This document shows, one piece after another, positions 1-8,561 of a stretch of 64,000 bases of DNA; positions within the stretch are counted from its first letter, which is position 1; each line of letters begins with the position of its first letter. The DNA lies in contig NC_091971.1 of the NCBI RefSeq assembly GCF_036711975.1, forward strand, positions 27,783,501-27,847,500. The letters run 5' to 3'. The translations under genes and the position numbers were made by a program. The DNA comes from Onthophagus taurus (lineage: Eukaryota; Arthropoda; Insecta; Coleoptera; Scarabaeidae). The notes beneath the pieces are model-generated. The model ran no database searches. It was not told where the DNA came from and saw only the letters and a list, made by a program, of their open reading frames with translations.

Positions 1-1292
1 TGATTCCGATTGAAGAATGCTTTGACAGACTTCTTCAATGTCACCGTGCCACTGGACATGGAGGAAGAAATAAAATGCTGTTTGAATTAAAAAATAAATT
101 TTACATTCCCAGACCAGCAGTTGAAATGTTTGTATCGCTTTGTAAAATGTGTAATACGAAGAAATCTCAACAACAACGTAATATTGTGGTAAGACCAATC
201 ATAACAAAAGATTTTAACCTTCGCAGTCAAGTTGATTTGATTGACTTTCAATCAACTCCATGTCGAGGATATAAATGGTTAATGAATTATCAAGATCATG
301 CTACTAAATTTTGTCTTCTGCGACCTTTAACAACAAAGCGTGCTGCTGAAGTTGCAATGGAATTGCTGAAGATATTTTTGGATTTCGACGCACCGCACAT
401 TCTACAAAGCGACAACGGACATGAATTTACAGCTGATGTGGTTAAAGAACTTTCTGGTATGTGGGCTGATTGTAAACTAGTACATGGAAGACCTCGACAT
501 CCGCAATCACAGGGAAGCGTAGAGCGCTGCAACCAGGATGTTGAAAATATGTTACGTTCGTGGATGGATGACAACAAGAGTACAGATTGGGTGATAGGAT
601 GCCGCTTCGTTCAGTGGCAAAAAAACTCGTCAAAGCACAGGATCATAGGGCGCAGTCCATATACAGCCCTTTTTGGAACGGAACCAAAGATAGGACTAAT
701 ATATAGATAGGACTTCATGCTCTTCATGTTCCATGAAGATTCATAAAACTTGTTTCCAAAACGTTTGCTTAATCTCCGATGAAAATGATACGGAGTATCA
801 ATGCGATATTTGTAATAGACAAGAAAATATATCTTCACAACGTCAAAAAGCACACGAAGGTCAAAAACGAGCGGCAGAAAAAATGATTGAAAATACCGGA
901 AGAACCTAAAATCGGTCACAGTTGGAAATTTTGTTCTATTAAATGTGCCGAAAGTCGACCGTGGCCCTTTAGACGCACCAAATTTAATTGGAAAAATTCT
1001 TAAAATTAATAGTGATGTTTATCAGATAGGAACAAAGAGTGGAATTATCAAAACATGGTTTTCTAGAAGTGACTTCCAAATTTCTGGCGCACAATTTGTT
1101 GAAGATATCCCCGAAGAATATATATCTGTTCAAGCTGTAGCAAATGAGTCAATGTTTGGAGGTCAAGGCTATAATACCTGTAAGTGTACAGTGTCAAAAA
1201 CCCAATGCCAAACAAAAAAGTGCGTGTGCAGGAAAGCAAAGCAAATGTGTTCATCAAAATGCCATAAGAGTTTACCATGTGGAAATAAGTGA
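1..1292 (+). pseudogene. Decayed KRBA2/Ginger-like integrase gene, open at left window edge
   Basis: The frame is open from the first bases of the window to 710. It carries an H-X4-H...C-X2-C zinc-binding motif (CHRATGH near base 45, CKMCN near 145), then a retroviral-type integrase core. Visible core pieces are QVDLIDFQS (first Asp), LQSDNGHEF (second Asp) and PQSQGSVERCNQ (Glu). After an interrupted stretch at 711-944, homologous coding resumes at 945-1292 (VPKVDRGPLDAPNLIGKI) and ends in a Cys-rich tail with many CxC and CxxxC steps. This order matches the KRAB-A domain protein 2-like/GIN-1 integrases related to Ginger DNA transposons. Stops and frame changes between 711 and 944 make it a pseudogene unless an intron lies there; I see no good splice pair. 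The 5' part is outside the window. Confidence 0.75.
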
Positions 1293-1859
1293 AAATAAAA
1301 TTAGTGTTAATTAATAAAACACAAGTTTAAAAAAGTTTTTGTTAATTTAATTTTCTTTATATTATTATTGTATTATATGTTCTATTTTAACATTGATCTG
1401 AATGATCTGTTTAGTTAATATGTGATAAATGTTTATCAATAAAAACTTGTTCATCAAAAATTGTCGTTTTCAACTTTCTTGCATAAAATAACCTATAATT
1501 AGTTCAAATACTTCAAGAATACTTTAAGGTCAGGTAATTTTCTCGGTATAATTTTAGTGACCTTATATTAGCCTAGGTTTATTGCAATAAGACTAGAAAC
1601 CACCAGGCTTTTTGATGAAACTGGTGCTCACTTTCTAATTAGCCTAACTGTATGTGCGCTTATTATAATAAGCCTAAGAAATTTTAGGCCGATTAAAAAA
1701 TGTGAGATAATTTTCCAATTTGCCAGGCACATTGCAAAATGATGTATATATTATTATTAATTGACATATATATTATTATTATTATAGCAAAGTAAATAAA
1801 ATAAATATTGTCCTTCCTAACCGGCTGCTCATCCCGATTCTTCTTTGGTCATTATTTAA
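1293..1859. other. AT-rich stretch without recognised gene
   Basis: Low-complexity AT-rich sequence with several AATAAA-like polyadenylation signals just after the integrase relic (for example near 1436). I see no coding signal, TIR or tandem array. Confidence 0.5.
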
Positions 1860-2526
1860 AATATTACAAACTTTTCGCTTTGTTTTGGACGACCTGAAGT
1901 GGACCTCTGCTCTACTTGTGAAGAACTAGGTACCAAATTAAGAAATCCGAATCTTTGTAACAATGCAAAGCGAGTAGCGCTAGCAGAGTTGATGGTCCAT
2001 AAAAGACGAGCAAAAAATTCTATAACAAAATACAAGAAGTTCAACAGCTGTGTAAAAATGATCCTCAAGTCGCTGGAATCGCATTTGACTTCATGCAGAA
2101 TTTGCCACTTCCTAATATACTTATTCAAGAAATTTTCTATTATAGGCAGCTGTGGGTATACCTATTTGAGATTCAGAATCTTAAGGACAATTCTGGATTT
2201 TTCTATACTTACCATGAAGGGCAACCAAAAAAGCCACCAGATGAAGTCTGTACTTTTTTATATGATTACATACAAAGTCAAATCCCGCTAGATGTTAAAG
2301 TTTTGCTCATTTTTTCGGACGGGTGTTCTGGCCAGAATCGGAATAATACATTATTTTCCAGTTTGAGGACACTCTTTTCTCCCTTGTGATAGGGACTTTG
2401 GTACACTAAAGAAATTAGTTAGGAAGCATGATAGGGTTTATGTCCCAGAAGAATATCAGAACATGATATTGAAATGCAGAATCAGTAGAACAATTCAGTT
2501 AAAAAGAATCACTTATCACGATATTA
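1860..2526 (+). pseudogene. DUF7869-like gene, 5' part, disrupted by transposon
   Basis: Homologous coding runs in three frames. DLCSTCEELGTKLRNP begins near 1899, the frame changes near 2050, and LPLPNILIQEIFYYRQLWVY with the hallmark FSDGCSGQNRNNT follows. A second shift near 2370 leads to CDRDFGTLKKLVRKHDRVY. These blocks match a large family of uncharacterised insect proteins that I know under the Pfam name DUF7869. The family has an RNase H-like look (the D-x-C-x-GQN motif), but no function is established that I can cite. The gene stops exactly at TA 2525-2526, where a pogo-like transposon is inserted, and it resumes in frame at 20461. With two indels it is a pseudogene. No start was recognised, and an upstream exon may be missing. 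Confidence 0.7.
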
Positions 2527-3140
2527 AGGTGAGTGTCCCAATTGTTGACAGGGATCCAATAGTTGACAATTTGTTTTGTTAACGTGATATTAAGAATGGT
2601 ATTTATGATAGGTTGATGTATGCGGCCTTATTTTAATCTCTAAAGTATGTACTTCCATGCAAAAAAAAATTTGGCAATATCGGTCACGATAGAAACTATT
2701 GGCGCGAAATTAGTTCCGAGTGTAAGTACCTTCATTGAACATCTCCTGATATTTAGCGTTTTGTTTAAGGTAAGTAACACGCAAAAATTATTTATTTCAA
2801 TGTTATTGTGTTTGTTTCTATATTACCTACTGTATAGTAACAATTATAAGGCATATACATACATGTTTTTATTAACATTATAAACTAAAATCATGTTTGA
2901 GGTTAGAATAGGAGGGTTGTCAACTATTAGAACTGTTGCTTCCAGACAAGTTCCTATACTTGACAGTGGTGTCAACTAAAGGACCAATACCATTTTCGCG
3001 AACGTTTTATATTTTCAAGGTAAAACTAGTTGGTGAATGGTATAAGACAACATATGTTCAAATGAGTTATATAGGACAGACGGGTCCAATAATTGACATA
3101 CCTGTCAACTATAAGAACATGTGACATGTCAACTTCAGGA
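2527..3140. repeat. Left subterminal array of TGTCAACT-type motifs
   Basis: Copies of TTGTCAACTA/TAGTTGACAA recur in both orientations, near 2540, 2560, 2916, 2968, 3099 and 3126. The same word recurs inside the right end (near 20200-20270 and 20437). Similar subterminal repeats in other transposons bind transposase; that role here is inferred. Confidence 0.6.
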
Positions 3141-3228
3141 AAATCAGACGCAATAAATTATTAAAAATAAATAAAACTGTACCTCATTTCGATTTTTTCG
3201 CTTATTTCAATCTTTTTCTCTTAGAATA

Positions 3229-3518
3229 ATGCCGCGACAACACAAAAAATTAAAATTATATTCTCTTGAAGATTTACAAAATGCCATTGCGGCAGTAAAG
3301 CGTGGTTCATCAGTAAATGCTGCCAGTAAAAACTTTAACGTTCCTCGAACTACAATTAAATACAAACTAGAAGGAAAGTATGAGCTAGATTGCCGAATGG
3401 GCCCCGAAACAACACTTACAAAGGACGAAGAGGAAATTTTGGTAAAGTGGATATGTTCAGTTGCCGACGCCGGATTTCCTGTAACTAGACTCCAACTTTT
3501 GGATTCAGTTCAAATGTT
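3229..3518 (+). pseudogene. pogo-type transposase, N-terminal part (psq HTH)
   Basis: The ATG at 3229 starts MPRQHKKLKLYSLEDLQNAI, a Pipsqueak-type helix-turn-helix. The segment ASKNFNVPRTTIKYKLEGKY is the recognition helix region. The start of the CENP-B-type second DNA-binding domain follows (LTKDEEEILVKWICSVADAGFPV). The frame is cut after base 3518 by Polinton copy 1. It continues without a frame change at 18523 once the Polinton and one AATGTT duplication are removed. This is a pogo/jerky-family transposase that bound transposon ends in the nucleus; it is inactive in its present form. Confidence 0.85.
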
Positions 3519-3822
3519 AGTAGTATAGAAACGCCGATTCTAGATAGGAAGTTGCTCCACAGCTCCACATCCGCTCCACATGACGTCATCAACCCAATGT
3601 AAAAGGATAGGGAAGGGTACCAACCTATGGCTGTGGAGAAAACAAAAATAGGTTGGTATTGGAAAAGTAACTAGATCTGGTGACTTTTAAAAAAAGTAAC
3701 GCGCCACCTAGTGGCTGGTAGTGGAACTAAACCACTACCAACCAGGTAGACTGCTACTTTTTTAAAAAGTCACCAGATCTTGTTTACATCGGGCGGATGA
3801 CGTCACGGAGGAGCGGAGGAGC
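3519..3822 (+). repeat. Polinton copy 1 left TIR (shortened)
   Basis: The outer part of the long TIR. It contains most of the terminal palindrome, whose centre is GGTAGTGG-7-CCACTACC near 3718-3740. Relative to the right TIR it lacks about 50 bp of the inner palindrome arm and about 1 kb of the inner TIR, and it joins the unique interior at 3823. Confidence 0.85.
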
Positions 3823-3868
3823 TTAGAACATGTAATTATATGTATGAAAATAATGGGGGTGGGGAAAT

Positions 3869-4031
3869 GTGTAATAGAAGTTTCTAGAAGGATGATGCAA
3901 TTCGCACGTCAGGTGTTATTGTTATCTAAAATGCAAATCAAGCAGTTTTTGTGTAATAGAAGTTTCTAGAAGGATGATGCAATTCGCACGCAGGTGTTAT
4001 TGTTATCTAAAATGCAAATTAAGCAGTTTTT
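3869..4031. repeat. 82-bp tandem duplication with octamer motifs
   Basis: Two adjacent units (3869-3950 and 3951-4031) begin GTGTAATAGAAGTTTCTAGA and each end near AAAATGCAAAT(C/T)AAG. Copy 2 has the same pair at 42127-42288. ATGCAAAT is the canonical POU/octamer site; function is inferred only. Confidence 0.75.
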
Positions 4032-4174
4032 ATTATTAAATCACCAAAGTTATGTAAAGTTCATTGAACCTCACCAACACTTGTTTCAACATGTTTAAAC
4101 TTGTTTAAATTAAAATAAATATAATTTTTTAACGCAAGTATTCGTCAACATTCTTAATAGTAGTAAGTTTAAAC

Positions 4175-5328
4175 TCATGAAATCATATCAATATATTCCA
4201 TTAAGTAATAATTTATTTCAGATAAATTTTGCAAGCAAAATTCTCGAATTAATTTTAACTTATCCTTCGAAAATTTAGTGTTCATAATAAAATCAATGTA
4301 ATCATTAAAATGCAAATTGTCTAATACTTTTAATTTGTATGAAATTAAAAATTCCTTAGATAAAATGTCTTGAACTTCCATCAAGGTTAATATAATCGGA
4401 ATAAAAAAATTATTTTCAGGGTCCATATCTTCATATGTGATGCACACACAATTCTCAACGTCTGCAGTAACTCTAAGAATTCCATCCGCTAACGGTATAA
4501 TTTGGTCAGAAAAGTTCATTTTAAAACGAATGATTTTAAATACATTAATCAATTGTTCCCAATCTTCACGTAGAAAAGAGAGTATATGTGATTTCGATTC
4601 TACATCATTCCAAGATTTAAAAATCAATTTCACACATGTTATAAAACCTCTCGCCACACTAATACCAACTTTTATGTTAAATCTATCGATCGAATATAAG
4701 GTTTCACCAATAAATTTATTTTCTTTCTCTATATCTTACAACCCTGTCATCTTTCAAGACTTGTCTTACACATTTCCTCTTCTCCCGTCAAATTGCGATC
4801 TTGTAATATTTTACTTCCTTTTCTTCTTTTCTACTTTCTTTCCTATGTTCCTTATTCACCTTCTTTCTTTTCTGCTTTGTTACTCTGTGCATTTCTTACA
4901 CTTTTCTTCCCTCCTTTTTGTTGTTTGTTTTTATTTCTTCTTTTTTTTCTTTTTCGCTTTTGGTTAATTATGCGTGCCTTAATTACTTACTATTCTGCAT
5001 ATCTGGTGGTATCATTGTAATATAGTTTAGACTGGGTCGATTGGAAGATATCGTCTTTGGCGATAAATCGTTCCGTTTGTCAGAATTGAATTTATGATTT
5101 GTTTTCCACTGTCATTGTTATAATCATCTTTGCTTTTTTTTTTTTTTTTTTGTTACACTACCGCCGCTAATATAGGATAATTATAATAATGTACAATTTT
5201 CCTTTGTTCTTTTATGGCAATAAAGTTTGTTTGTGTTTGTTTATATCATCACGAAACTTCTTCCATTGTTTATTAATTGATACCCAGTAAGGGCTTTCAG
5301 AAATTTCACACCCAGTGTTAACATCCAT
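4175..5328 (-). pseudogene. Polinton gene of unknown function, interrupted by LINE tail
   Basis: Reading leftward, an ATG at 5328 opens a frame to 5248. The frame is cut by a 506-bp LINE fragment with a TATATC duplication and then continues from about 4735 to the stop at 4175. The intact length would be about 215 residues. The C-terminal part is rich in Ile, Leu and Asn, with the acidic and hydrophobic segment IIRFKMNFSDQIIPLADGI. No motif points to a function and I do not recognise the family. Copy 2 keeps the C-terminal part at 42639-43046 but has lost the N-terminal half by deletion. It is the last gene of the leftward block, which is consistent with an accessory virion or host-interaction role, but that is a guess. 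Confidence 0.6.
4736..5241 (+). mobile_element. 5'-truncated LINE 3' end
   Basis: Pyrimidine-rich sequence followed by a T-run and ending in AATAAAGTTTGTTTGTGTTT. The flanks carry TATATC duplications (4730-4735 and 5242-5247). Copy 2 lacks it, but this region is deleted there. The end structure resembles Jockey-type 3' UTRs; no coding part remains. Confidence 0.65.
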
Positions 5329-5478
5329 ATTTCATCAAATTTAGTTGTAAACTGAATACATTAATTTTTTAATTATATGATATATCTCACACCCCCACCC
5401 TCTCCCAATAAATTTTACAACTATTATAATAATAAAACTACAATCAATTTTTTATTTAAAAATTATTATATTTACAAC

Positions 5479-5992
5479 TTAAATACAAGTAACATTATTG
5501 TGATTATATAAAAAATTTTGTAAAATTAATACATTGTTTTGTGAACATACTGCTGGAGAGCCGGTGTGGAACCAACATTGATTGTTGGATGAATTTAATT
5601 TAGTCTCATCCTCTTCCGCAAATTCTAACGCAATATCCGTTAGTATTAAATTGCTGTTACGTGTTTTCAAAAACTGCTTCTTTTGATTTCCCTTAACAAA
5701 TATTTGATCGTAGGAGGAAATTAAGGTATCAATTACATTTAGACCTTAATGATTGATTTATCCACCCATCGCTATATAGCAACCTGTGATGGTTGCGTTC
5801 CAAATATCTCACTGATCTTCGATCTCGAACGTTTAACTGTTGGAATGGTATACTAGCTTTTAAGTGTAAATGTATTATGTAGTCGGTGGTGATATCCACA
5901 AGAGTAAATTCTTTAACTTCGAATTTAGAATTGATGTAAAACCCCTGAACGTCTACAACCGCGATTTTGAACTTCATATTGTAAACTAACAT
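5479..5992 (-). pseudogene. Polinton-associated protein with VVDVQGF motif, frame broken
   Basis: Two leftward open pieces (5992-5729 and 5670-5479) lie in different frames. They carry KIAVVDVQGFYINSKF near the N-terminus, then ERNHHRLLYSDGWINQ, then a C-terminal Cys/Asn part (NNQCWFHTGSPAVCSQNNVL). Copy 2 (43108-43464) keeps the last two parts in one frame, so copy 1 has suffered an indel near 5745. I recognise the arrangement (VVDVQGF, NNHH-like motif, then C..H...C) from many uncharacterised arthropod proteins. The early Asp and spacing suggest an RNase H/DEDD-like fold to me, but that is weak. The full length would be near 170 residues. The neighbours are the major capsid gene upstream and the unknown ORF downstream. 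Confidence 0.6.
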
Positions 5993-6009
5993 ATGACCTC
6001 ATGTGTAAT

Positions 6010-7242
6010 TTAATTTATAATTACAGATACCTCCCCACTCAAAGATTTGTATGTATACATGGATTCTTGGAGTAGTATACAGTATGCTTTTGTATCAGGC
6101 GGAAAATCTTTACCGCTTTGAATTTCGATACGCACCTCACATGATGCGGATGGGGCAGCTTCTTCATCGCTATTCTTAGTGGTATCCACCACGAATAAGG
6201 ATCTCTTTTTAAAGCTTGCGAAATCCATAATCGGTTGTTTTCGAGATGTTTCCCAAATATATGGTTGAAATTCGGTATACATTTTATAGAGTTCAACATA
6301 ATTTTCTTTCGCAAACTCCAAATTCATCGACTCGAATGGATAGCAGTATGAGTTTAGATATACTTTAAGATCTATAATGTTCAAGTGATCGAAAAGTGTA
6401 CAATCTGAATTCGGCTGATCCTTTCGATTGGTTTGGAATGCAACTATAACGTATTGAGGTCTACCTCTGTTAGTTGTTGACGTGACCGACCAAATCTCTT
6501 TATTTCCCTTTCTCATTGAAGGTAGCTCATAAAAAGACCACTTCCGAAACGGTACGGGAATGTTTGCGTTTTTATTTAAACCATCTAACAGCTTCATCTT
6601 TATAGATGGGCTTGGGTACACATGTTTCGCCAACAATGTAACCGTTTTTACAGTAAACTCTGCGGTGCTAGAATCGGCTTTTGATGTAGATTTATAACAA
6701 TTGGAGTCAGTACGACTTCTAACAAATCTAAATTTGAAGCGACCTCTCATAACGTGATTATAGTCCCTAAATAATCCGAAAATATGACTTAATGGGATTT
6801 GAAACGTGAAATCCTTGTTCGCACTAACTGTAGGCAAATTTCCTTCGGGTGGCCATTTTAAACCAGCTATTTCTAAAGATTTGCATTCCACTTCGTTTTG
6901 TTGAAGTAGGGTTCGAATCAATGATGTTAAACCGGGTTCACGTACCCGTTCGATTTCAGTACCGTTATGCTCAAATGCGATATACTCAAATAGATATGTT
7001 GGTAAGTTGTGCGTTAGCTGGATAGTATCAGTTGGATCGTTTAATTTTTTTTTGTAATCTCCCTCAATACGTATATAACTTTCGAAGAACGAAAATAAAA
7101 CATCTTCTTGGTTTAGTTCAATGGTGAATATATCGTTATTTTGAAAAGAATTTGTGGAAGGATGGTAACTATGCACTTCTTCTCTAGCGATCGAATTATC
7201 CACGATGGGTTCGCGGTATATATTTAACTTTTGTGTAGACAT
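6010..7242 (-). CDS. Major capsid protein (hexon-like, double jelly-roll), copy 1
   Basis: A 410-residue frame from the ATG at 7242 (MSTQKLNIYREPIVDNSIAR) to the stop at 6010. The frame is open further upstream but only with non-ATG starts. Size, position after the penton-like gene, and the beta-rich sequence (for example FTFQIPLSHIFGLFRDYNHV and RGRFKFRFVRSRTDSN) fit the double jelly-roll major capsid protein of Polintons and adintoviruses, which forms the pseudo-hexagonal capsomers of the shell. No stops interrupt it. The start overlaps the end of the small basic gene by about 47 bp, in another frame. Copy 2 has a GAA-to-TAA change near 44518. The assignment rests on length, order and general character rather than a catalytic motif. 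Confidence 0.8.
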   Translation of the reverse strand: MSTQKLNIYREPIVDNSIAREEVHSYHPSTNSFQNNDIFTIELNQEDVLFSFFESYIRIEGDYKKKLNDPTDTIQLTHNLPTYLFEYIAFEHNGTEIERVREPGLTSLIRTLLQQNEVECKSLEIAGLKWPPEGNLPTVSANKDFTFQIPLSHIFGLFRDYNHVMRGRFKFRFVRSRTDSNCYKSTSKADSSTAEFTVKTVTLLAKHVYPSPSIKMKLLDGLNKNANIPVPFRKWSFYELPSMRKGNKEIWSVTSTTNRGRPQYVIVAFQTNRKDQPNSDCTLFDHLNIIDLKVYLNSYCYPFESMNLEFAKENYVELYKMYTEFQPYIWETSRKQPIMDFASFKKRSLFVVDTTKNSDEEAAPSASCEVRIEIQSGKDFPPDTKAYCILLQESMYTYKSLSGEVSVIIN

Positions 7243-7402
7243 GATAACCCAACTGCTCGAGAAAACGTCTGTTGTCCGCTCGCAATGAAGTCTTTCTTTT
7301 AACTGATCTAGATGTTCTCTTTCCACCTGAGTTATAATGTTTTCTTTTGATAGATGAACGCTGTTGAGGATCGGTGGCTTTTAATTGGAACAACAGCCCC
7401 AT
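7196..7402 (-). CDS. Small basic protein (core-protein-like), copy 1
   Basis: A 68-residue ORF starting MGLLFQLKATDPQQRSS. Its middle is strongly basic (KRKHYNSGGKRTSRSVKRKT) and is followed by LRADNRRFLEQLGYHV. The ATG overlaps the penton-like stop codon as TAATG, a layout that allows termination-reinitiation, and the 3' end overlaps the capsid gene. Copy 2 (44839-45045) has the same length with only a few substitutions and no stop, which supports a real gene. The basic patch and a short 'RFLxxLG' tail recall small DNA-binding core or scaffold peptides of adintovirus-type elements. Function is inferred. Confidence 0.65.
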   Translation of the reverse strand: MGLLFQLKATDPQQRSSIKRKHYNSGGKRTSRSVKRKTSLRADNRRFLEQLGYHVYTKVKYIPRTHRG

Positions 7403-8175
7403 TATGAAGTTCGTTTTAATTCTAATCTAATAACAATTTCTTCTCCACGAAAGTTTACCAATTTACCACGCTGATCAAGTAATCTTAGTGTAATGTTCGA
7501 TATCGGACGATCGGTGTCCATTGGCAAATAAATGGGGTTCCTTGGCTCTATATTTATACTGAAACCAGGATCCACAGTTGGAGCGAATTCATATAGCGTG
7601 TGAGATAATTTGTTATTGTAATACGAGCCGGAAATTATATTACATTCCACTCGAACGGATGTCACACGTATTATATTTACCGGAAGATCTGATTTATGCT
7701 TTATCGATACATCTAGTTTACGATTGGAAAACCCCAATATAGAAGCTATCGTATTTGGTTGAGAGAAATCTATCTCAAAATAATCGCTTTTTATTTCACA
7801 CTGCAAGGTGTTATTGTTAGCCTTGAGTGAAAAAAATTTTTCAGGATCATCAACCGTATTCAATCCGATACGACGTAAAATCTCTTTTTGTAAAAATTTC
7901 TCAATATCCGTTATTTCATATGCACCAGTAGGAATTTTGATTTCCTGTGGTAATGCCCCCTCGTCTATAGTTGATTGTCGGCTTTTATTAATGGGCAATT
8001 TTTCGGTAAAGTAAAATTTATCGTTTACTCCTTGTTCAATGTTTGGTATACTGTTATACGTATAGAATCCAATAAGACCAAGCGAGTAACTCGAGTTAGG
8101 GTCTAATTCTATAGGCGGATAATAGTCTTCGGAGATTTCGCTTTTTGTACTGACCAGTGTGAACGTCTGTGACAT
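7402..8175 (-). CDS. Penton-like minor capsid protein (single jelly-roll), copy 1
   Basis: A 257-residue frame from the ATG at 8175 (MSQTFTLVSTKSEISEDYYP) to TAA at 7402-7404. The longer frame begins with GTG at 8181 and is less likely. The motif YYPPIELDPNSSYSLGLIGF near the N-terminus and many alternating hydrophobic strands fit the vertex protein of Polintons and adintoviruses, which closes the fivefold positions of the capsid. The start lies two bases after the protease stop, and its stop overlaps the next ATG. So four structural genes are tightly packed and probably co-transcribed. No internal stop occurs here, whereas copy 2 is broken. Confidence 0.75.
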   Translation of the reverse strand: MSQTFTLVSTKSEISEDYYPPIELDPNSSYSLGLIGFYTYNSIPNIEQGVNDKFYFTEKLPINKSRQSTIDEGALPQEIKIPTGAYEITDIEKFLQKEILRRIGLNTVDDPEKFFSLKANNNTLQCEIKSDYFEIDFSQPNTIASILGFSNRKLDVSIKHKSDLPVNIIRVTSVRVECNIISGSYYNNKLSHTLYEFAPTVDPGFSINIEPRNPIYLPMDTDRPISNITLRLLDQRGKLVNFRGEEIVIRLELKRTS

Positions 8176-8177
8176 TT

Positions 8178-8561
8178 TCACTCAAATGAGTTATTTCTTA
8201 TGTTAAGTAGGAAATTTATACATAATTGACCGCAGTTATACGGGTTATCCTTTTGAAAATTATCGTGGTTATACACAATTTGACATTTTTTAAAGTATTT
8301 TAAAAGTTCTTTAGGTGGTTTTAGATCTCCATAACTGTCGAAATATAACACCCTATTGCCAATTTTTTTATAGGCTACCCAATGGGTTCCGCTACCTCGG
8401 TGATCATCTAAATTTACAACAGCTGACTCATAATATTTAGGACCTTCTTTAGGCAATCCATTTCGCATATACACTCCGCGAAAATTTGGAATTTTAAGTG
8501 TTTTAGCGTATTTTATTATATCGAGATTTGTTAGAGGTCTATTAGGTAGCCTAGTTACAAG
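8178..8561 (-). CDS. Adenovirus-type cysteine protease (adenain-like), in -1 frame of upstream gene
   Basis: The frame is open from 8577 to the stop at 8178. The conserved part begins in RPLTNLDIIKYAKTLKIPNF well before the first ATG (8468, MRNGLPKEGP). Visible catalytic pieces are GTHWVAY (His), YFDSYGDL (Asp) and NCGQLCINFLL (Cys), with a preceding Gln-rich turn, in the adenain/Ulp1 order. This enzyme matures capsid proteins in related viruses. Read from the slippery site it adds 127 residues, which is near a minimal catalytic core. It has no usable early AUG but is continuous in the -1 frame with the phospholipase-like gene that ends at 8555. I therefore place its start at the frameshift site 8561. 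Copy 2 (45830-46213) is the same and is also open. Confidence 0.85.
   Translation of the reverse strand, partial: LVTRLPNRPLTNLDIIKYAKTLKIPNFRGVYMRNGLPKEGPKYYESAVVNLDDHRGSGTHWVAYKKIGNRVLYFDSYGDLKPPKELLKYFKKCQIVYNHDNFQKDNPYNCGQLCINFLLNIRNNSFE

Noticed and set aside
2519..2535. AAG|GTGAGT looked like a 5' splice site, with a matching acceptor near 20453 making 18 kb of sequence an intron.
   Set aside because: The joined frame would be wrong. GTGAGT is part of an inverted terminal repeat (AGGTGAGTGT...ACACTCACCT) flanked by TA, and removing the element plus one TA restores the frame exactly.
4437..5020. Phe-rich + strand ORFs of 176 and 75 codons, like membrane proteins.
   Set aside because: They lie in pyrimidine-rich LINE 3' UTR and antisense to a Polinton gene; no family resemblance.
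7242..7326. N-terminal extension of the capsid frame (MEREHLDQLKERL...).
   Set aside because: It starts with GTG and overlaps the small basic gene. The ATG at 7242 gives the sensible start and the extension varies freely between copies.
8178..8181. ATGA overlap between protease stop and penton-like start.
   Set aside because: The codon at 8181 is GTG, not ATG. The first ATG is at 8175, so there is a 2-bp gap instead of an overlap.
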